Both the position numbers and the translations under genes were made by a program. The notes beneath the pieces are model-generated. The model saw only the letters and a list, made by a program, of their open reading frames with translations. It did no database searches and was not told the origin of the DNA. Positions 23,281-39,360 of a DNA stretch of 64,000 nt are shown piece by piece. Position 1 is the stretch's first letter. Each line of letters opens with the position of its first letter. The stretch is from Siphonodentalium dalli (lineage: Eukaryota > Mollusca > Scaphopoda > Gadilida > Siphonodentaliidae): NCBI GenBank assembly GCA_032622095.1, contig CP136068.1, forward strand, positions 52,446,443 through 52,510,442. The letters run 5' to 3'.

Positions 23281-26200
23281 ATTGAAGACTAAACCCATGT
23301 CAATATGGATGACTAAACCCATGTCAATATTGATGACTAAACCCATGTCAATATGGAAGACTAAACCCATGTTAATATGGAAGACTAAACCCATGTCAAT
23401 ATGGAAGACTAAACCCATGTCAATATGGATGACTAAACCCATGTCAATATGGATGACTAAACCCATGTCAATATGGAAGACTAAACCCATGTCAATATGG
23501 AAGACTAAACCCATGTCAATATGGATGACTAAACCCATGACGATATGGAAGACTAAACCCATGTCAATATGGAAGACTAAACCCATGTCAATATTGATGA
23601 CTAAACCCATGTCAATATGGAAGACTAAACCCATGTCAATATTGAAGACTAAACCCATGACGATATGGATGACTAAACCCATGTCAATATGGAAGACTAA
23701 ACCCATGTCAATATGGATGACTAAACCCATGTCAATATGGATGACTAAACCCATGTCAATATGGATGACTAAACCCATGTCAATATGGATGACTAAACCC
23801 ATGTCAATATGGATGACTAAACCCATGACGATATGGAAGACTAAACCCATGTCAATATGGATGACTAAACCCATGTCAATATGGAAGACTAAACCCATGT
23901 CAATATTGATGACTAAACCCATGACGATATTGATGACTAAACCCATGTCAATATTGAAGACTAAACCCATGTCAATATGGATGACTAAACCCATGTCAAT
24001 ATGGAAGACTAAACCCATGTCAATATTGAAGACTAAACCCATGTCAATATGGAAGACTAAACCAATGTCAATATGGATGACTAAACCCATGTCAATATGG
24101 ATGACTAAACCCATGTCAATATGGAAGACTAAACCCATGTCAATATGGATGACTAAACCCATGTCAATATGGATGACTAAACCCATGTCAATATGGAAGA
24201 CTAAACCCATGTCAATATGGATGACTAAACCCATGTCAATATGGATGACTAAACCCATGTCAATATGGATGACTAAACCCATGTCAATATGGATGACTAA
24301 ACCCATGTCAATATGGAAGACTAAACCCATGTCAATATGGATGACTAAACCCATGTCAATATGGATGACTAAACCCATGTCAATATGGAAGACTGAACCC
24401 ATGTCAATATGGAAGACTAAACCCATGTCAATATGGAAGACTAAACACATGACGATATGGATGACTAAACCCATGTCAATATTGAAGACTAAACCCATGT
24501 CAATATGGATGACTAAACCCATGTCAATATGGAAGACTAAACCCATGACGATATGGAAGACTAAACCCATGTCAATATGGAAGACTAAACCCATGTCAAT
24601 ATGGATGACTAAACCCATGTCAATATGGATGACTAAACCCATGACGATATGGATGACTAAACCCATGTCAATATTGAAGACTAAACCCATGTCAATATGG
24701 ATGACTAAACCCATGTCAATATGGATGACTAAACCCATGTCAATATGGATGACTAAACCCATGTCAATATGGAAGACTAAACCCATATCAATATGGATGA
24801 CTAAACCCATGTCAATATGGAAGACTAAACCCATGTCAATATGGAAGACTAAACCCATGACGATATGGATGACTAAACCCATGTCAATATTGAAGACTAA
24901 ACCCATGTCAATATTGAAGACTAAACCCATGTCAATATGGATGACTAAACCCATGTCAATATGGATGACTAAACCCATGTCAATATGGAAGACTAAACCC
25001 ATGTCAATATGGATGACTAAACCCATGTCAATATGGAAGACTAAACCCATGTCAATATGGAAGACTAAACCCATGATGATATGGATGACTGAACCCATGT
25101 CAATATGGATGACTAAACCCATGTCAATATGGATGACTAAACCCATGACGATATGGATGACTAAACCCATGTCAATATTGAAGACTAAACCCATGTCAAT
25201 ATGGATGAATAAACCCATGTCAATATGGATGACTAAACCCATGACGATATGGATGACTAAACCCATGTCAATATGGAAGACTAAACCCATGTCAATATGG
25301 ATGACTAAACCCATGATGATATGGATGACTAAACCCATGATGATATGGATGACTAAACCCATGTCAATATGGAAGACTAAACCCATGTCAATATGGAAGA
25401 CTAAACCCATGTCAATATTGAAGACTAAACCCATGTCAATATTGAAGACTAAACCCATGTCAATATTGAAGACTAAACCCATGTCAATATGGAAGACTAA
25501 ACCCATGTCAATATTGAAGACTAAACCCATGTCAATATGGATGACTAAACCCATGTCAATATGGATGACTAAACCCATGTCAATATGGATGACTAAACCC
25601 ATGTCAATATTGAAGACTAAACCCATGTCAATATGGGTGACTAAACCCATGTCAATATGGATGACTAAACCCATGACGATATGGATGACTAAACCCATGT
25701 CAATATGGAAGACTAAACCCATGTCAATATGGAAGACTAAACCCATGTCAATATTGAAGACTAAACCCATGTCAATATTGAAGACTAAACCCATGTCAAT
25801 ATGGATGACTAAACCCATGTCAATATGGATGACTAAACCCATGTCAATATGGAAGACTAAACCCATGTCAATATTGAAGACTAAACCCATGACGATATGG
25901 AAGACTAAACCCATGTCGATATGGATGACTAAACCCATGTCAATATGGATGACTAAACCCATGACGATATGGAAGACTAAACCCATGTCAATATGGATGA
26001 CTAAACCCATGACGATATGGAAGACTAAACCCATGTCAATATGGATGACTAAACCCATGTCAATATGGAAGACTAAACCCATGTCAATATGGAAGACTAA
26101 ACCCATGTCAATATGGATGACTAAACCCATGTCAATATGGAAGACTAAACCCATGTCAATATGGATGACTAAACCCATGTCAATATGGATGACTAAACCC

Positions 26201-29200
26201 ATGACGATATGGATGACTAAACCCATGTCAATATGGAAGACTAAACCCATGTCAATATGGAAGACTAAACCCATGTCAATATGGAAGACTAAACCCATGT
26301 CAATATGGTAGACTAAACCCATGTCAATATGGAAGACTAAACCCATGTCAATATTGAAGACTAAACCCATGTCAATATTGAAGACTAAACCCATGTCAAT
26401 ATGGATGACTAAACCCATGTCAATATGGATGACTAAACCCATGTCAATATGGAAGACTAAACCCATGTCAATATTGAAGACTAAACCCATGACGATATGG
26501 AAGACTAAACCCATGTCAATATGGATGACTAAACCCATGTCAATATGGATGACTAAACCCATGGCGATATGGAAGACTAAACCCATGTCAATATGGAAGA
26601 CTAAACCCATGTCAATATGGATGACTAAACCCATGTCAATATGGATGACTAAACCCATGTCAATATGGATGACTAAACCCATGTCAATATGGAAGACTAA
26701 ACCCATGTCAATATGGATGACTAAACCCATGTCAATATGGATGACTAAACCCATGTCAATATGGATGACTAAACCCATGTCAATATGGAAGACTAAACCC
26801 ATGACGATATGGAAGACTAAACCCATGTCAATATGGATGACTAAACCCATGTCAATATGGATGACTAAACCCATGACGATATGGAAGACTAAACCCATGT
26901 CAATATGGATGACTAAACCCATGTCAATATGGAAGACTAAACACATGTCAATATTGATGACTAAACCCATGACGATATTGATGACTAAACCCATGTCAAT
27001 ATTGAAGACTAAACCCATGTCAATATGGATGACTAAACCCATGTCAATATGGAAGACTAAACCCATGTCAATATTGAAGACTAAACCCATGTCAATATGG
27101 AAGACTAAACCCATGTCAATATGGATGACTAAACCCATGTCAATATGGATGACTAAACCCATGACGATATGGAAGACTAAACCCATGTCAATATGGATGA
27201 CTAAACCCATGTCAATATGGATGACTAAACCCATGACGATATGGAAGACTAAACCCATGTCAATATGGATGACTAAACCCATGTCAATATGGAAGACTAA
27301 ACCCATGTCAATATGGATGACTAAACCCATGTCAATATTGAAGACTAAACCCATGTCAATATGAAAGACTAAACCCATGTCAATATTGAAGACTAAACCC
27401 ATGTCAATATGGAAGACTAAACCCATGTCAATATTGAAGACTAAACCCATGACGATATGGAAGACTAAACCCATGTCAATATGGATGACTAAACCCATGT
27501 CAATATGGAAGACTAAACCCATGTCAATATGGAAGACTAAACCCATGTCAATATGGTAGACTAAACCCATGTCAATATTGATGACTAAACCCATGTCAAT
27601 ATGGAAGACTAAACCCATGTCAATATGGATGACTAAACCCATGACGATATGGAAGACTAAACCCATGTCAATATTGAAGACTAAACCCATGTCAATATTG
27701 ATGACTAAACCCATGTCAATATGGAATACTAAACCCATGTCAATATTGATGACTAAACCCATGTCAATATGGAAGACTAAACCCATGTCAATATGGATAT
27801 ATGGATGACTAAACCCATGTCAATATGGAAGACTAAACCCATGTCAATATTGATGACTAAACCCATGTCAATATGGATGACTAAACCCATGTCAATATGG
27901 AAGACTAAACCCATGTCAATATTGATGACTAAACCCATGTCAATATTGAAGACTAAACCCATGTCAATATGGATGACTAAACCCATGTCAATATGGAAGA
28001 CTAAACCCATGTCAATATGGATGACTAAACCCATGTCAATATGGATGACTAAACCCATGTCAATATGGAAGACTAAACCCATGTCAATATGGAAGACTAA
28101 ACCCATGTCAATATGGATGACTAAACCCATGGAAGACTAAACCCATGTCAATATGGAAGACTAAACCCATGTCAATATTGATGACTAAACCCATGTCAAT
28201 ATGGAAGACTAAACCCATGTCAATATTGAAGACTAAACCCATGACGATATGGATGACTAAACCCATGTCAATATGGAAGACTAAAACCATGTCAATATGG
28301 ATGACTAAACCCATGTCAATATGGATGACTAAACCCATGTCAATATGGATGACTAAACCCATGTCAATATGGATGACTAAACCCATGTCAATATGGATGA
28401 CTAAACCCATGACGATATGGAAGACTAAACCCATGTCAATATGGATGACTAAACCCATGTCAATATGGAAGACTAAACCCATGTCAATATTGATGACTAA
28501 ACCCATGACGATATTGATGACTAAACCCATGTCAATATTGAAGACTAAACCCATGTCAATATGGATGACTAAACCCATGTCAATATGGAAGACTAAACCC
28601 ATGTCAATATTGAAGACTAAACCCATGTCAATATGGAAGACTAAACCCATGTCAATATGGATGACTAAACCCATGTCAATATGGATGACTAAACCCATGT
28701 CAATATGGAAGACTAAACCCATGTCAATATGGATGACTAAACCCATGTCAATATGGATGACTAAACCCATGTCAATATGGAAGACTAAACCCATGTCAAT
28801 ATGGATGACTAAACCCATGTCAATATGGATGACTAAACCCATGTCAATATGGATGACTAAACCCATGTCAATATGGATGACTAAACCCATGTCAATATGG
28901 AAGACTAAACCCATGTCAATATGGATGACTAAACCCATGTCAATATGGATGACTAAACCCATGTCAATATGGAAGACTGAACCCATGTCAATATGGAAGA
29001 CTAAACCCATGTCAATATGGAAGACTAAACACATGACGATATGGATGACTAAACCCATGTCAATATTGAAGACTAAACCCATGTCAATATGGATGACTAA
29101 ACCCATGTCAATATGGAAGACTAAACCCATGACGATATGGAAGACTAAACCCATGTCAATATGGAAGACTAAACCCATGTCAATATGGATGACTAAACCC

Positions 29201-31320
29201 ATGTCAATATGGATGACTAAACCCATGACGATATGGATGACTAAACCCATGTCAATATTGAAGACTAAACCCATGTCAATATGGATGACTAAACCCATGT
29301 CAATATGGATGACTAAACCCATGTCAATATGGATGACTAAACCCATGTCAATATGGAAGACTAAACCCATATCAATATGGATGACTAAACCCATGTCAAT
29401 ATGGAAGACTAAACCCATGTCAATATGGAAGACTAAACCCATGACGATATGGATGACTAAACCCATGTCAATATTGAAGACTAAACCCATGTCAATATTG
29501 AAGACTAAACCCATGTCAATATGGATGACTAAACCCATGTCAATATGGATGACTAAACCCATGTCAATATGGAAGACTAAACCCATGTCAATATGGATGA
29601 CTAAACCCATGTCAATATGGAAGACTAAACCCATGTCAATATGGAAGACTAAACCCATGATGATATGGATGACTGAACCCATGTCAATATGGATGACTAA
29701 ACCCATGTCAATATGGATGACTAAACCCATGACGATATGGATGACTAAACCCATGTCAATATTGAAGACTAAACCCATGTCAATATGGATGAATAAACCC
29801 ATGTCAATATGGATGACTAAACCCATGACGATATGGATGACTAAACCCATGTCAATATGGAAGACTAAACCCATGTCAATATGGATGACTAAACCCATGA
29901 TGATATGGATGACTAAACCCATGATGATATGGATGACTAAACCCATGTCAATATGGAAGACTAAACCCATGTCAATATGGAAGACTAAACCCATGTCAAT
30001 ATTGAAGACTAAACCCATGTCAATATTGAAGACTAAACCCATGTCAATATTGAAGACTAAACCCATGTCAATATGGATGACTAAACCCATGTCAATATGG
30101 ATGACTAAACCCATGTCAATATGGAAGACTAAACCCATGTCAATATGGATGACTAAACCCATGTCAATATGGAAGACTAAACCCATGTCAATATGGAAGA
30201 CTAAACCCATGATGATATGGATGACTGAACCCATGTCAATATGGATGACTAAACCCATGTCAATATGGATGACTAAACCCATGACGATATGGATGACTAA
30301 ACCCATGTCAATATTGAAGACTAAACCCATGTCAATATGGATGAATAAACCCATGTCAATATGGATGACTAAACCCATGACGATATGGATGACTAAACCC
30401 ATGTCAATATGGAAGACTAAACCCATGTCAATATGGATGACTAAACCCATGATGATATGGATGACTAAACCCATGATGATATGGATGACTAAACCCATGT
30501 CAATATGGAAGACTAAACCCATGTCAATATGGAAGACTAAACCCATGTCAATATTGAAGACTAAACCCATGTCAATATTGAAGACTAAACCCATGTCAAT
30601 ATTGAAGACTAAACCCATGTCAATATGGAAGACTAAACCCATGTCAATATTGAAGACTAAACCCATGTCAATATGGATGACTAAACCCATGTCAATATGG
30701 ATGACTAAACCCATGTCAATATGGATGACTAAACCCATGTCAATATTGAAGACTAAACCCATGTCAATATGGGTGACTAAACCCATGTCAATATGGATGA
30801 CTAAACCCATGACGATATGGATGACTAAACCCATGTCAATATGGAAGACTAAACCCATGTCAATATGGAAGACTAAACCCATGTCAATATTGAAGACTAA
30901 ACCCATGTCAATATTGAAGACTAAACCCATGTCAATATGGATGACTAAACCCATGTCAATATGGATGACTAAACCCATGTCAATATGGAAGACTAAACCC
31001 ATGTCAATATTGAAGACTAAACCCATGCCGATATGGAAGACTAAACCCATGTCAATATGGATGACTAAACCCATGTCAATATGGATGACTAAACCCATGA
31101 CGATATGGAAGACTAAACCCATGTCAATATGGATGACTAAACCCATGACGATATGGAAGACTAAACCCATGTCAATATGGATGACTAAACCCATGTCAAT
31201 ATGGAAGACTAAACCCATGTCAATATGGAAGACTAAACCCATGTCAATATGGATGACTAAACCCATGTCAATATGGAAGACTAAACCCATGTCAATATGG
31301 ATGACTAAACCCATGTCAAT
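23281..31320 (+). repeat. Higher-order repeat, 8040-bp copy 1 (335 units)
   Basis: Every rare variant I traced here recurs exactly 8040 bp later: GTTAAT at 23371 and 31411, ACCAATG at 24061 and 32101, GGTAGAC at 26305 and 34345, ATGAAAG at 27361 and 35401, ATGCCGAT at 31027 and 39067. The first mismatching lines are just before 23281 and just after 39360, which sets the limits. Copy 1 differs from copy 2 in a rearranged patch at about 27796-28135. Confidence 0.85.
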
Positions 31321-34300
31321 ATTGAAGACTAAACCCATGTCAATATGGATGACTAAACCCATGTCAATATTGATGACTAAACCCATGTCAATATGGAAGA
31401 CTAAACCCATGTTAATATGGAAGACTAAACCCATGTCAATATGGAAGACTAAACCCATGTCAATATGGATGACTAAACCCATGTCAATATGGATGACTAA
31501 ACCCATGTCAATATGGAAGACTAAACCCATGTCAATATGGAAGACTAAACCCATGTCAATATGGATGACTAAACCCATGACGATATGGAAGACTAAACCC
31601 ATGTCAATATGGAAGACTAAACCCATGTCAATATTGATGACTAAACCCATGTCAATATGGAAGACTAAACCCATGTCAATATTGAAGACTAAACCCATGA
31701 CGATATGGATGACTAAACCCATGTCAATATGGAAGACTAAACCCATGTCAATATGGATGACTAAACCCATGTCAATATGGATGACTAAACCCATGTCAAT
31801 ATGGATGACTAAACCCATGTCAATATGGATGACTAAACCCATGTCAATATGGATGACTAAACCCATGACGATATGGAAGACTAAACCCATGTCAATATGG
31901 ATGACTAAACCCATGTCAATATGGAAGACTAAACCCATGTCAATATTGATGACTAAACCCATGACGATATTGATGACTAAACCCATGTCAATATTGAAGA
32001 CTAAACCCATGTCAATATGGATGACTAAACCCATGTCAATATGGAAGACTAAACCCATGTCAATATTGAAGACTAAACCCATGTCAATATGGAAGACTAA
32101 ACCAATGTCAATATGGATGACTAAACCCATGTCAATATGGATGACTAAACCCATGTCAATATGGAAGACTAAACCCATGTCAATATGGATGACTAAACCC
32201 ATGTCAATATGGATGACTAAACCCATGTCAATATGGAAGACTAAACCCATGTCAATATGGATGACTAAACCCATGTCAATATGGATGACTAAACCCATGT
32301 CAATATGGATGACTAAACCCATGTCAATATGGATGACTAAACCCATGTCAATATGGAAGACTAAACCCATGTCAATATGGATGACTAAACCCATGTCAAT
32401 ATGGATGACTAAACCCATGTCAATATGGAAGACTGAACCCATGTCAATATGGAAGACTAAACCCATGTCAATATGGAAGACTAAACACATGACGATATGG
32501 ATGACTAAACCCATGTCAATATTGAAGACTAAACCCATGTCAATATGGATGACTAAACCCATGTCAATATGGAAGACTAAACCCATGACGATATGGAAGA
32601 CTAAACCCATGTCAATATGGAAGACTAAACCCATGTCAATATGGATGACTAAACCCATGTCAATATGGATGACTAAACCCATGACGATATGGATGACTAA
32701 ACCCATGTCAATATTGAAGACTAAACCCATGTCAATATGGATGACTAAACCCATGTCAATATGGATGACTAAACCCATGTCAATATGGATGACTAAACCC
32801 ATGTCAATATGGAAGACTAAACCCATATCAATATGGATGACTAAACCCATGTCAATATGGAAGACTAAACCCATGTCAATATGGAAGACTAAACCCATGA
32901 CGATATGGATGACTAAACCCATGTCAATATTGAAGACTAAACCCATGTCAATATTGAAGACTAAACCCATGTCAATATGGATGACTAAACCCATGTCAAT
33001 ATGGATGACTAAACCCATGTCAATATGGAAGACTAAACCCATGTCAATATGGATGACTAAACCCATGTCAATATGGAAGACTAAACCCATGTCAATATGG
33101 AAGACTAAACCCATGATGATATGGATGACTGAACCCATGTCAATATGGATGACTAAACCCATGTCAATATGGATGACTAAACCCATGACGATATGGATGA
33201 CTAAACCCATGTCAATATTGAAGACTAAACCCATGTCAATATGGATGAATAAACCCATGTCAATATGGATGACTAAACCCATGACGATATGGATGACTAA
33301 ACCCATGTCAATATGGAAGACTAAACCCATGTCAATATGGATGACTAAACCCATGATGATATGGATGACTAAACCCATGATGATATGGATGACTAAACCC
33401 ATGTCAATATGGAAGACTAAACCCATGTCAATATGGAAGACTAAACCCATGTCAATATTGAAGACTAAACCCATGTCAATATTGAAGACTAAACCCATGT
33501 CAATATTGAAGACTAAACCCATGTCAATATGGAAGACTAAACCCATGTCAATATTGAAGACTAAACCCATGTCAATATGGATGACTAAACCCATGTCAAT
33601 ATGGATGACTAAACCCATGTCAATATGGATGACTAAACCCATGTCAATATTGAAGACTAAACCCATGTCAATATGGGTGACTAAACCCATGTCAATATGG
33701 ATGACTAAACCCATGACGATATGGATGACTAAACCCATGTCAATATGGAAGACTAAACCCATGTCAATATGGAAGACTAAACCCATGTCAATATTGAAGA
33801 CTAAACCCATGTCAATATTGAAGACTAAATCCATGTCAATATGGATGACTAAACCCATGTCAATATGGATGACTAAACCCATGTCAATATGGAAGACTAA
33901 ACCCATGTCAATATTGAAGACTAAACCCATGACGATATGGAAGACTAAACCCATGTCGATATGGATGACTAAACCCATGTCAATATGGATGACTAAACCC
34001 ATGACGATATGGAAGACTAAACCCATGTCAATATGGATGACTAAACCCATGACGATATGGAAGACTAAACCCATGTCAATATGGATGACTAAACCCATGT
34101 CAATATGGAAGACTAAACCCATGTCAATATGGAAGACTAAACCCATGTCAATATGGATGACTAAACCCATGTCAATATGGAAGACTAAACCCATGTCAAT
34201 ATGGATGACTAAACCCATGTCAATATGGATGACTAAACCCATGACGATATGGATGACTAAACCCATGTCAATATGGAAGACTAAACCCATGTCAATATGG

Positions 34301-37300
34301 AAGACTAAACCCATGTCAATATGGAAGACTAAACCCATGTCAATATGGTAGACTAAACCCATGTCAATATGGAAGACTAAACCCATGTCAATATTGAAGA
34401 CTAAACCCATGTCAATATTGAAGACTAAACCCATGTCAATATGGATGACTAAACCCATGTCAATATGGATGACTAAACCCATGTCAATATGGAAGACTAA
34501 ACCCATGTCAATATTGAAGACTAAACCCATGACGATATGGAAGACTAAACCCATGTCAATATGGATGACTAAACCCATGTCAATATGGATGACTAAACCC
34601 ATGGCGATATGGAAGACTAAACCCATGTCAATATGGAAGACTAAACCCATGTCAATATGGATGACTAAACCCATGTCAATATGGATGACTAAACCCATGT
34701 CAATATGGATGACTAAACCCATGTCAATATGGAAGACTAAACCCATGTCAATATGGATGACTAAACCCATGTCAATATGGATGACTAAACCCATGTCAAT
34801 ATGGATGACTAAACCCATGTCAATATGGAAGACTAAACCCATGACGATATGGAAGACTAAACCCATGTCAATATGGATGACTAAACCCATGTCAATATGG
34901 ATGACTAAACCCATGACGATATGGAAGACTAAACCCATGTCAATATGGATGACTAAACCCATGTCAATATGGAAGACTAAACACATGTCAATATTGATGA
35001 CTAAACCCATGACGATATTGATGACTAAACCCATGTCAATATTGAAGACTAAACCCATGTCAATATGGATGACTAAACCCATGTCAATATGGAAGACTAA
35101 ACCCATGTCAATATTGAAGACTAAACCCATGTCAATATGGAAGACTAAACCCATGTCAATATGGATGACTAAACCCATGTCAATATGGATGACTAAACCC
35201 ATGACGATATGGAAGACTAAACCCATGTCAATATGGATGACTAAACCCATGTCAATATGGATGACTAAACCCATGACGATATGGAAGACTAAACCCATGT
35301 CAATATGGATGACTAAACCCATGTCAATATGGAAGACTAAACCCATGTCAATATGGATGACTAAACCCATGTCAATATTGAAGACTAAACCCATGTCAAT
35401 ATGAAAGACTAAACCCATGTCAATATTGAAGACTAAACCCATGTCAATATGGAAGACTAAACCCATGTCAATATTGAAGACTAAACCCATGACGATATGG
35501 AAGACTAAACCCATGTCAATATGGATGACTAAACCCATGTCAATATGGAAGACTAAACCCATGTCAATATGGAAGACTAAACCCATGTCAATATGGTAGA
35601 CTAAACCCATGTCAATATTGATGACTAAACCCATGTCAATATGGAAGACTAAACCCATGTCAATATGGATGACTAAACCCATGACGATATGGAAGACTAA
35701 ACCCATGTCAATATTGAAGACTAAACCCATGTCAATATTGATGACTAAACCCATGTCAATATGGAATACTAAACCCATGTCAATATTGATGACTAAACCC
35801 ATGTCAATATGGAAGACTAAACCCATGTCAATATGGATGACTAAACCCATGTCAATATGGAAGACTAAACCCATGTCAATATTGATGACTAAACCCATGT
35901 CAATATGGAAGACTAAACCCATGTCAATATGGATGACTAAACCCATGTCAATATTGATGACTAAACCCATGTCAATATTGAAGACTAAACCCATGTCAAT
36001 ATGGATGACTAAACCCATGTCAATATGGAAGACTAAACCCATGTCAATATGGATGACTAAACCCATGTCAATATGGATGACTAAACCCATGTCAATATGG
36101 AAGACTAAACCCATGTCAATATGGAAGACTAAACCCATGTCAATATGGATGACTAAACCCATGACGATATGGAAGACTAAACCCATGTCAATATGGAAGA
36201 CTAAACCCATGTCAATATTGATGACTAAACCCATGTCAATATGGAAGACTAAACCCATGTCAATATTGAAGACTAAACCCATGACGATATGGATGACTAA
36301 ACCCATGTCAATATGGAAGACTAAAACCATGTCAATATGGATGACTAAACCCATGTCAATATGGATGACTAAACCCATGTCAATATGGATGACTAAACCC
36401 ATGTCAATATGGATGACTAAACCCATGTCAATATGGATGACTAAACCCATGACGATATGGAAGACTAAACCCATGTCAATATGGATGACTAAACCCATGT
36501 CAATATGGAAGACTAAACCCATGTCAATATTGATGACTAAACCCATGACGATATTGATGACTAAACCCATGTCAATATTGAAGACTAAACCCATGTCAAT
36601 ATGGATGACTAAACCCATGTCAATATGGAAGACTAAACCCATGTCAATATTGAAGACTAAACCCATGTCAATATGGAAGACTAAACCCATGTCAATATGG
36701 ATGACTAAACCCATGTCAATATGGATGACTAAACCCATGTCAATATGGAAGACTAAACCCATGTCAATATGGATGACTAAACCCATGTCAATATGGATGA
36801 CTAAACCCATGTCAATATGGAAGACTAAACCCATGTCAATATGGATGACTAAACCCATGTCAATATGGATGACTAAACCCATGTCAATATGGATGACTAA
36901 ACCCATGTCAATATGGATGACTAAACCCATGTCAATATGGAAGACTAAACCCATGTCAATATGGATGACTAAACCCATGTCAATATGGATGACTAAACCC
37001 ATGTCAATATGGAAGACTGAACCCATGTCAATATGGAAGACTAAACCCATGTCAATATGGAAGACTAAACACATGACGATATGGATGACTAAACCCATGT
37101 CAATATTGAAGACTAAACCCATGTCAATATGGATGACTAAACCCATGTCAATATGGAAGACTAAACCCATGACGATATGGAAGACTAAACCCATGTCAAT
37201 ATGGAAGACTAAACCCATGTCAATATGGATGACTAAACCCATGTCAATATGGATGACTAAACCCATGACGATATGGATGACTAAACCCATGTCAATATTG

Positions 37301-39360
37301 AAGACTAAACCCATGTCAATATGGATGACTAAACCCATGTCAATATGGATGACTAAACCCATGTCAATATGGATGACTAAACCCATGTCAATATGGAAGA
37401 CTAAACCCATATCAATATGGATGACTAAACCCATGTCAATATGGAAGACTAAACCCATGTCAATATGGAAGACTAAACCCATGACGATATGGATGACTAA
37501 ACCCATGTCAATATTGAAGACTAAACCCATGTCAATATTGAAGACTAAACCCATGTCAATATGGATGACTAAACCCATGTCAATATGGATGACTAAACCC
37601 ATGTCAATATGGAAGACTAAACCCATGTCAATATGGATGACTAAACCCATGTCAATATGGAAGACTAAACCCATGTCAATATGGAAGACTAAACCCATGA
37701 TGATATGGATGACTGAACCCATGTCAATATGGATGACTAAACCCATGTCAATATGGATGACTAAACCCATGACGATATGGATGACTAAACCCATGTCAAT
37801 ATTGAAGACTAAACCCATGTCAATATGGATGAATAAACCCATGTCAATATGGATGACTAAACCCATGACGATATGGATGACTAAACCCATGTCAATATGG
37901 AAGACTAAACCCATGTCAATATGGATGACTAAACCCATGATGATATGGATGACTAAACCCATGATGATATGGATGACTAAACCCATGTCAATATGGAAGA
38001 CTAAACCCATGTCAATATGGAAGACTAAACCCATGTCAATATTGAAGACTAAACCCATGTCAATATTGAAGACTAAACCCATGTCAATATTGAAGACTAA
38101 ACCCATGTCAATATGGATGACTAAACCCATGTCAATATGGATGACTAAACCCATGTCAATATGGAAGACTAAACCCATGTCAATATGGATGACTAAACCC
38201 ATGTCAATATGGAAGACTAAACCCATGTCAATATGGAAGACTAAACCCATGATGATATGGATGACTGAACCCATGTCAATATGGATGACTAAACCCATGT
38301 CAATATGGATGACTAAACCCATGACGATATGGATGACTAAACCCATGTCAATATTGAAGACTAAACCCATGTCAATATGGATGAATAAACCCATGTCAAT
38401 ATGGATGACTAAACCCATGACGATATGGATGACTAAACCCATGTCAATATGGAAGACTAAACCCATGTCAATATGGATGACTAAACCCATGATGATATGG
38501 ATGACTAAACCCATGATGATATGGATGACTAAACCCATGTCAATATGGAAGACTAAACCCATGTCAATATGGAAGACTAAACCCATGTCAATATTGAAGA
38601 CTAAACCCATGTCAATATTGAAGACTAAACCCATGTCAATATTGAAGACTAAACCCATGTCAATATGGAAGACTAAACCCATGTCAATATTGAAGACTAA
38701 ACCCATGTCAATATGGATGACTAAACCCATGTCAATATGGATGACTAAACCCATGTCAATATGGATGACTAAACCCATGTCAATATTGAAGACTAAACCC
38801 ATGTCAATATGGGTGACTAAACCCATGTCAATATGGATGACTAAACCCATGACGATATGGATGACTAAACCCATGTCAATATGGAAGACTAAACCCATGT
38901 CAATATGGAAGACTAAACCCATGTCAATATTGAAGACTAAACCCATGTCAATATTGAAGACTAAACCCATGTCAATATGGATGACTAAACCCATGTCAAT
39001 ATGGATGACTAAACCCATGTCAATATGGAAGACTAAACCCATGTCAATATTGAAGACTAAACCCATGCCGATATGGAAGACTAAACCCATGTCAATATGG
39101 ATGACTAAACCCATGTCAATATGGATGACTAAACCCATGACGATATGGAAGACTAAACCCATGTCAATATGGATGACTAAACCCATGACGATATGGAAGA
39201 CTAAACCCATGTCAATATGGATGACTAAACCCATGTCAATATGGAAGACTAAACCCATGTCAATATGGAAGACTAAACCCATGTCAATATGGATGACTAA
39301 ACCCATGTCAATATGGAAGACTAAACCCATGTCAATATGGATGACTAAACCCATGTCAAT
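31321..39360 (+). repeat. Higher-order repeat, 8040-bp copy 2
   Basis: Directly abuts copy 1 and is almost identical to it; one private difference is AAATCC for AAACCC at 33828. This implies a recent single duplication of 335 units. It also contains the 552-bp (23-unit) local duplication seen in copy 1, so that smaller event is older. Confidence 0.85.
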
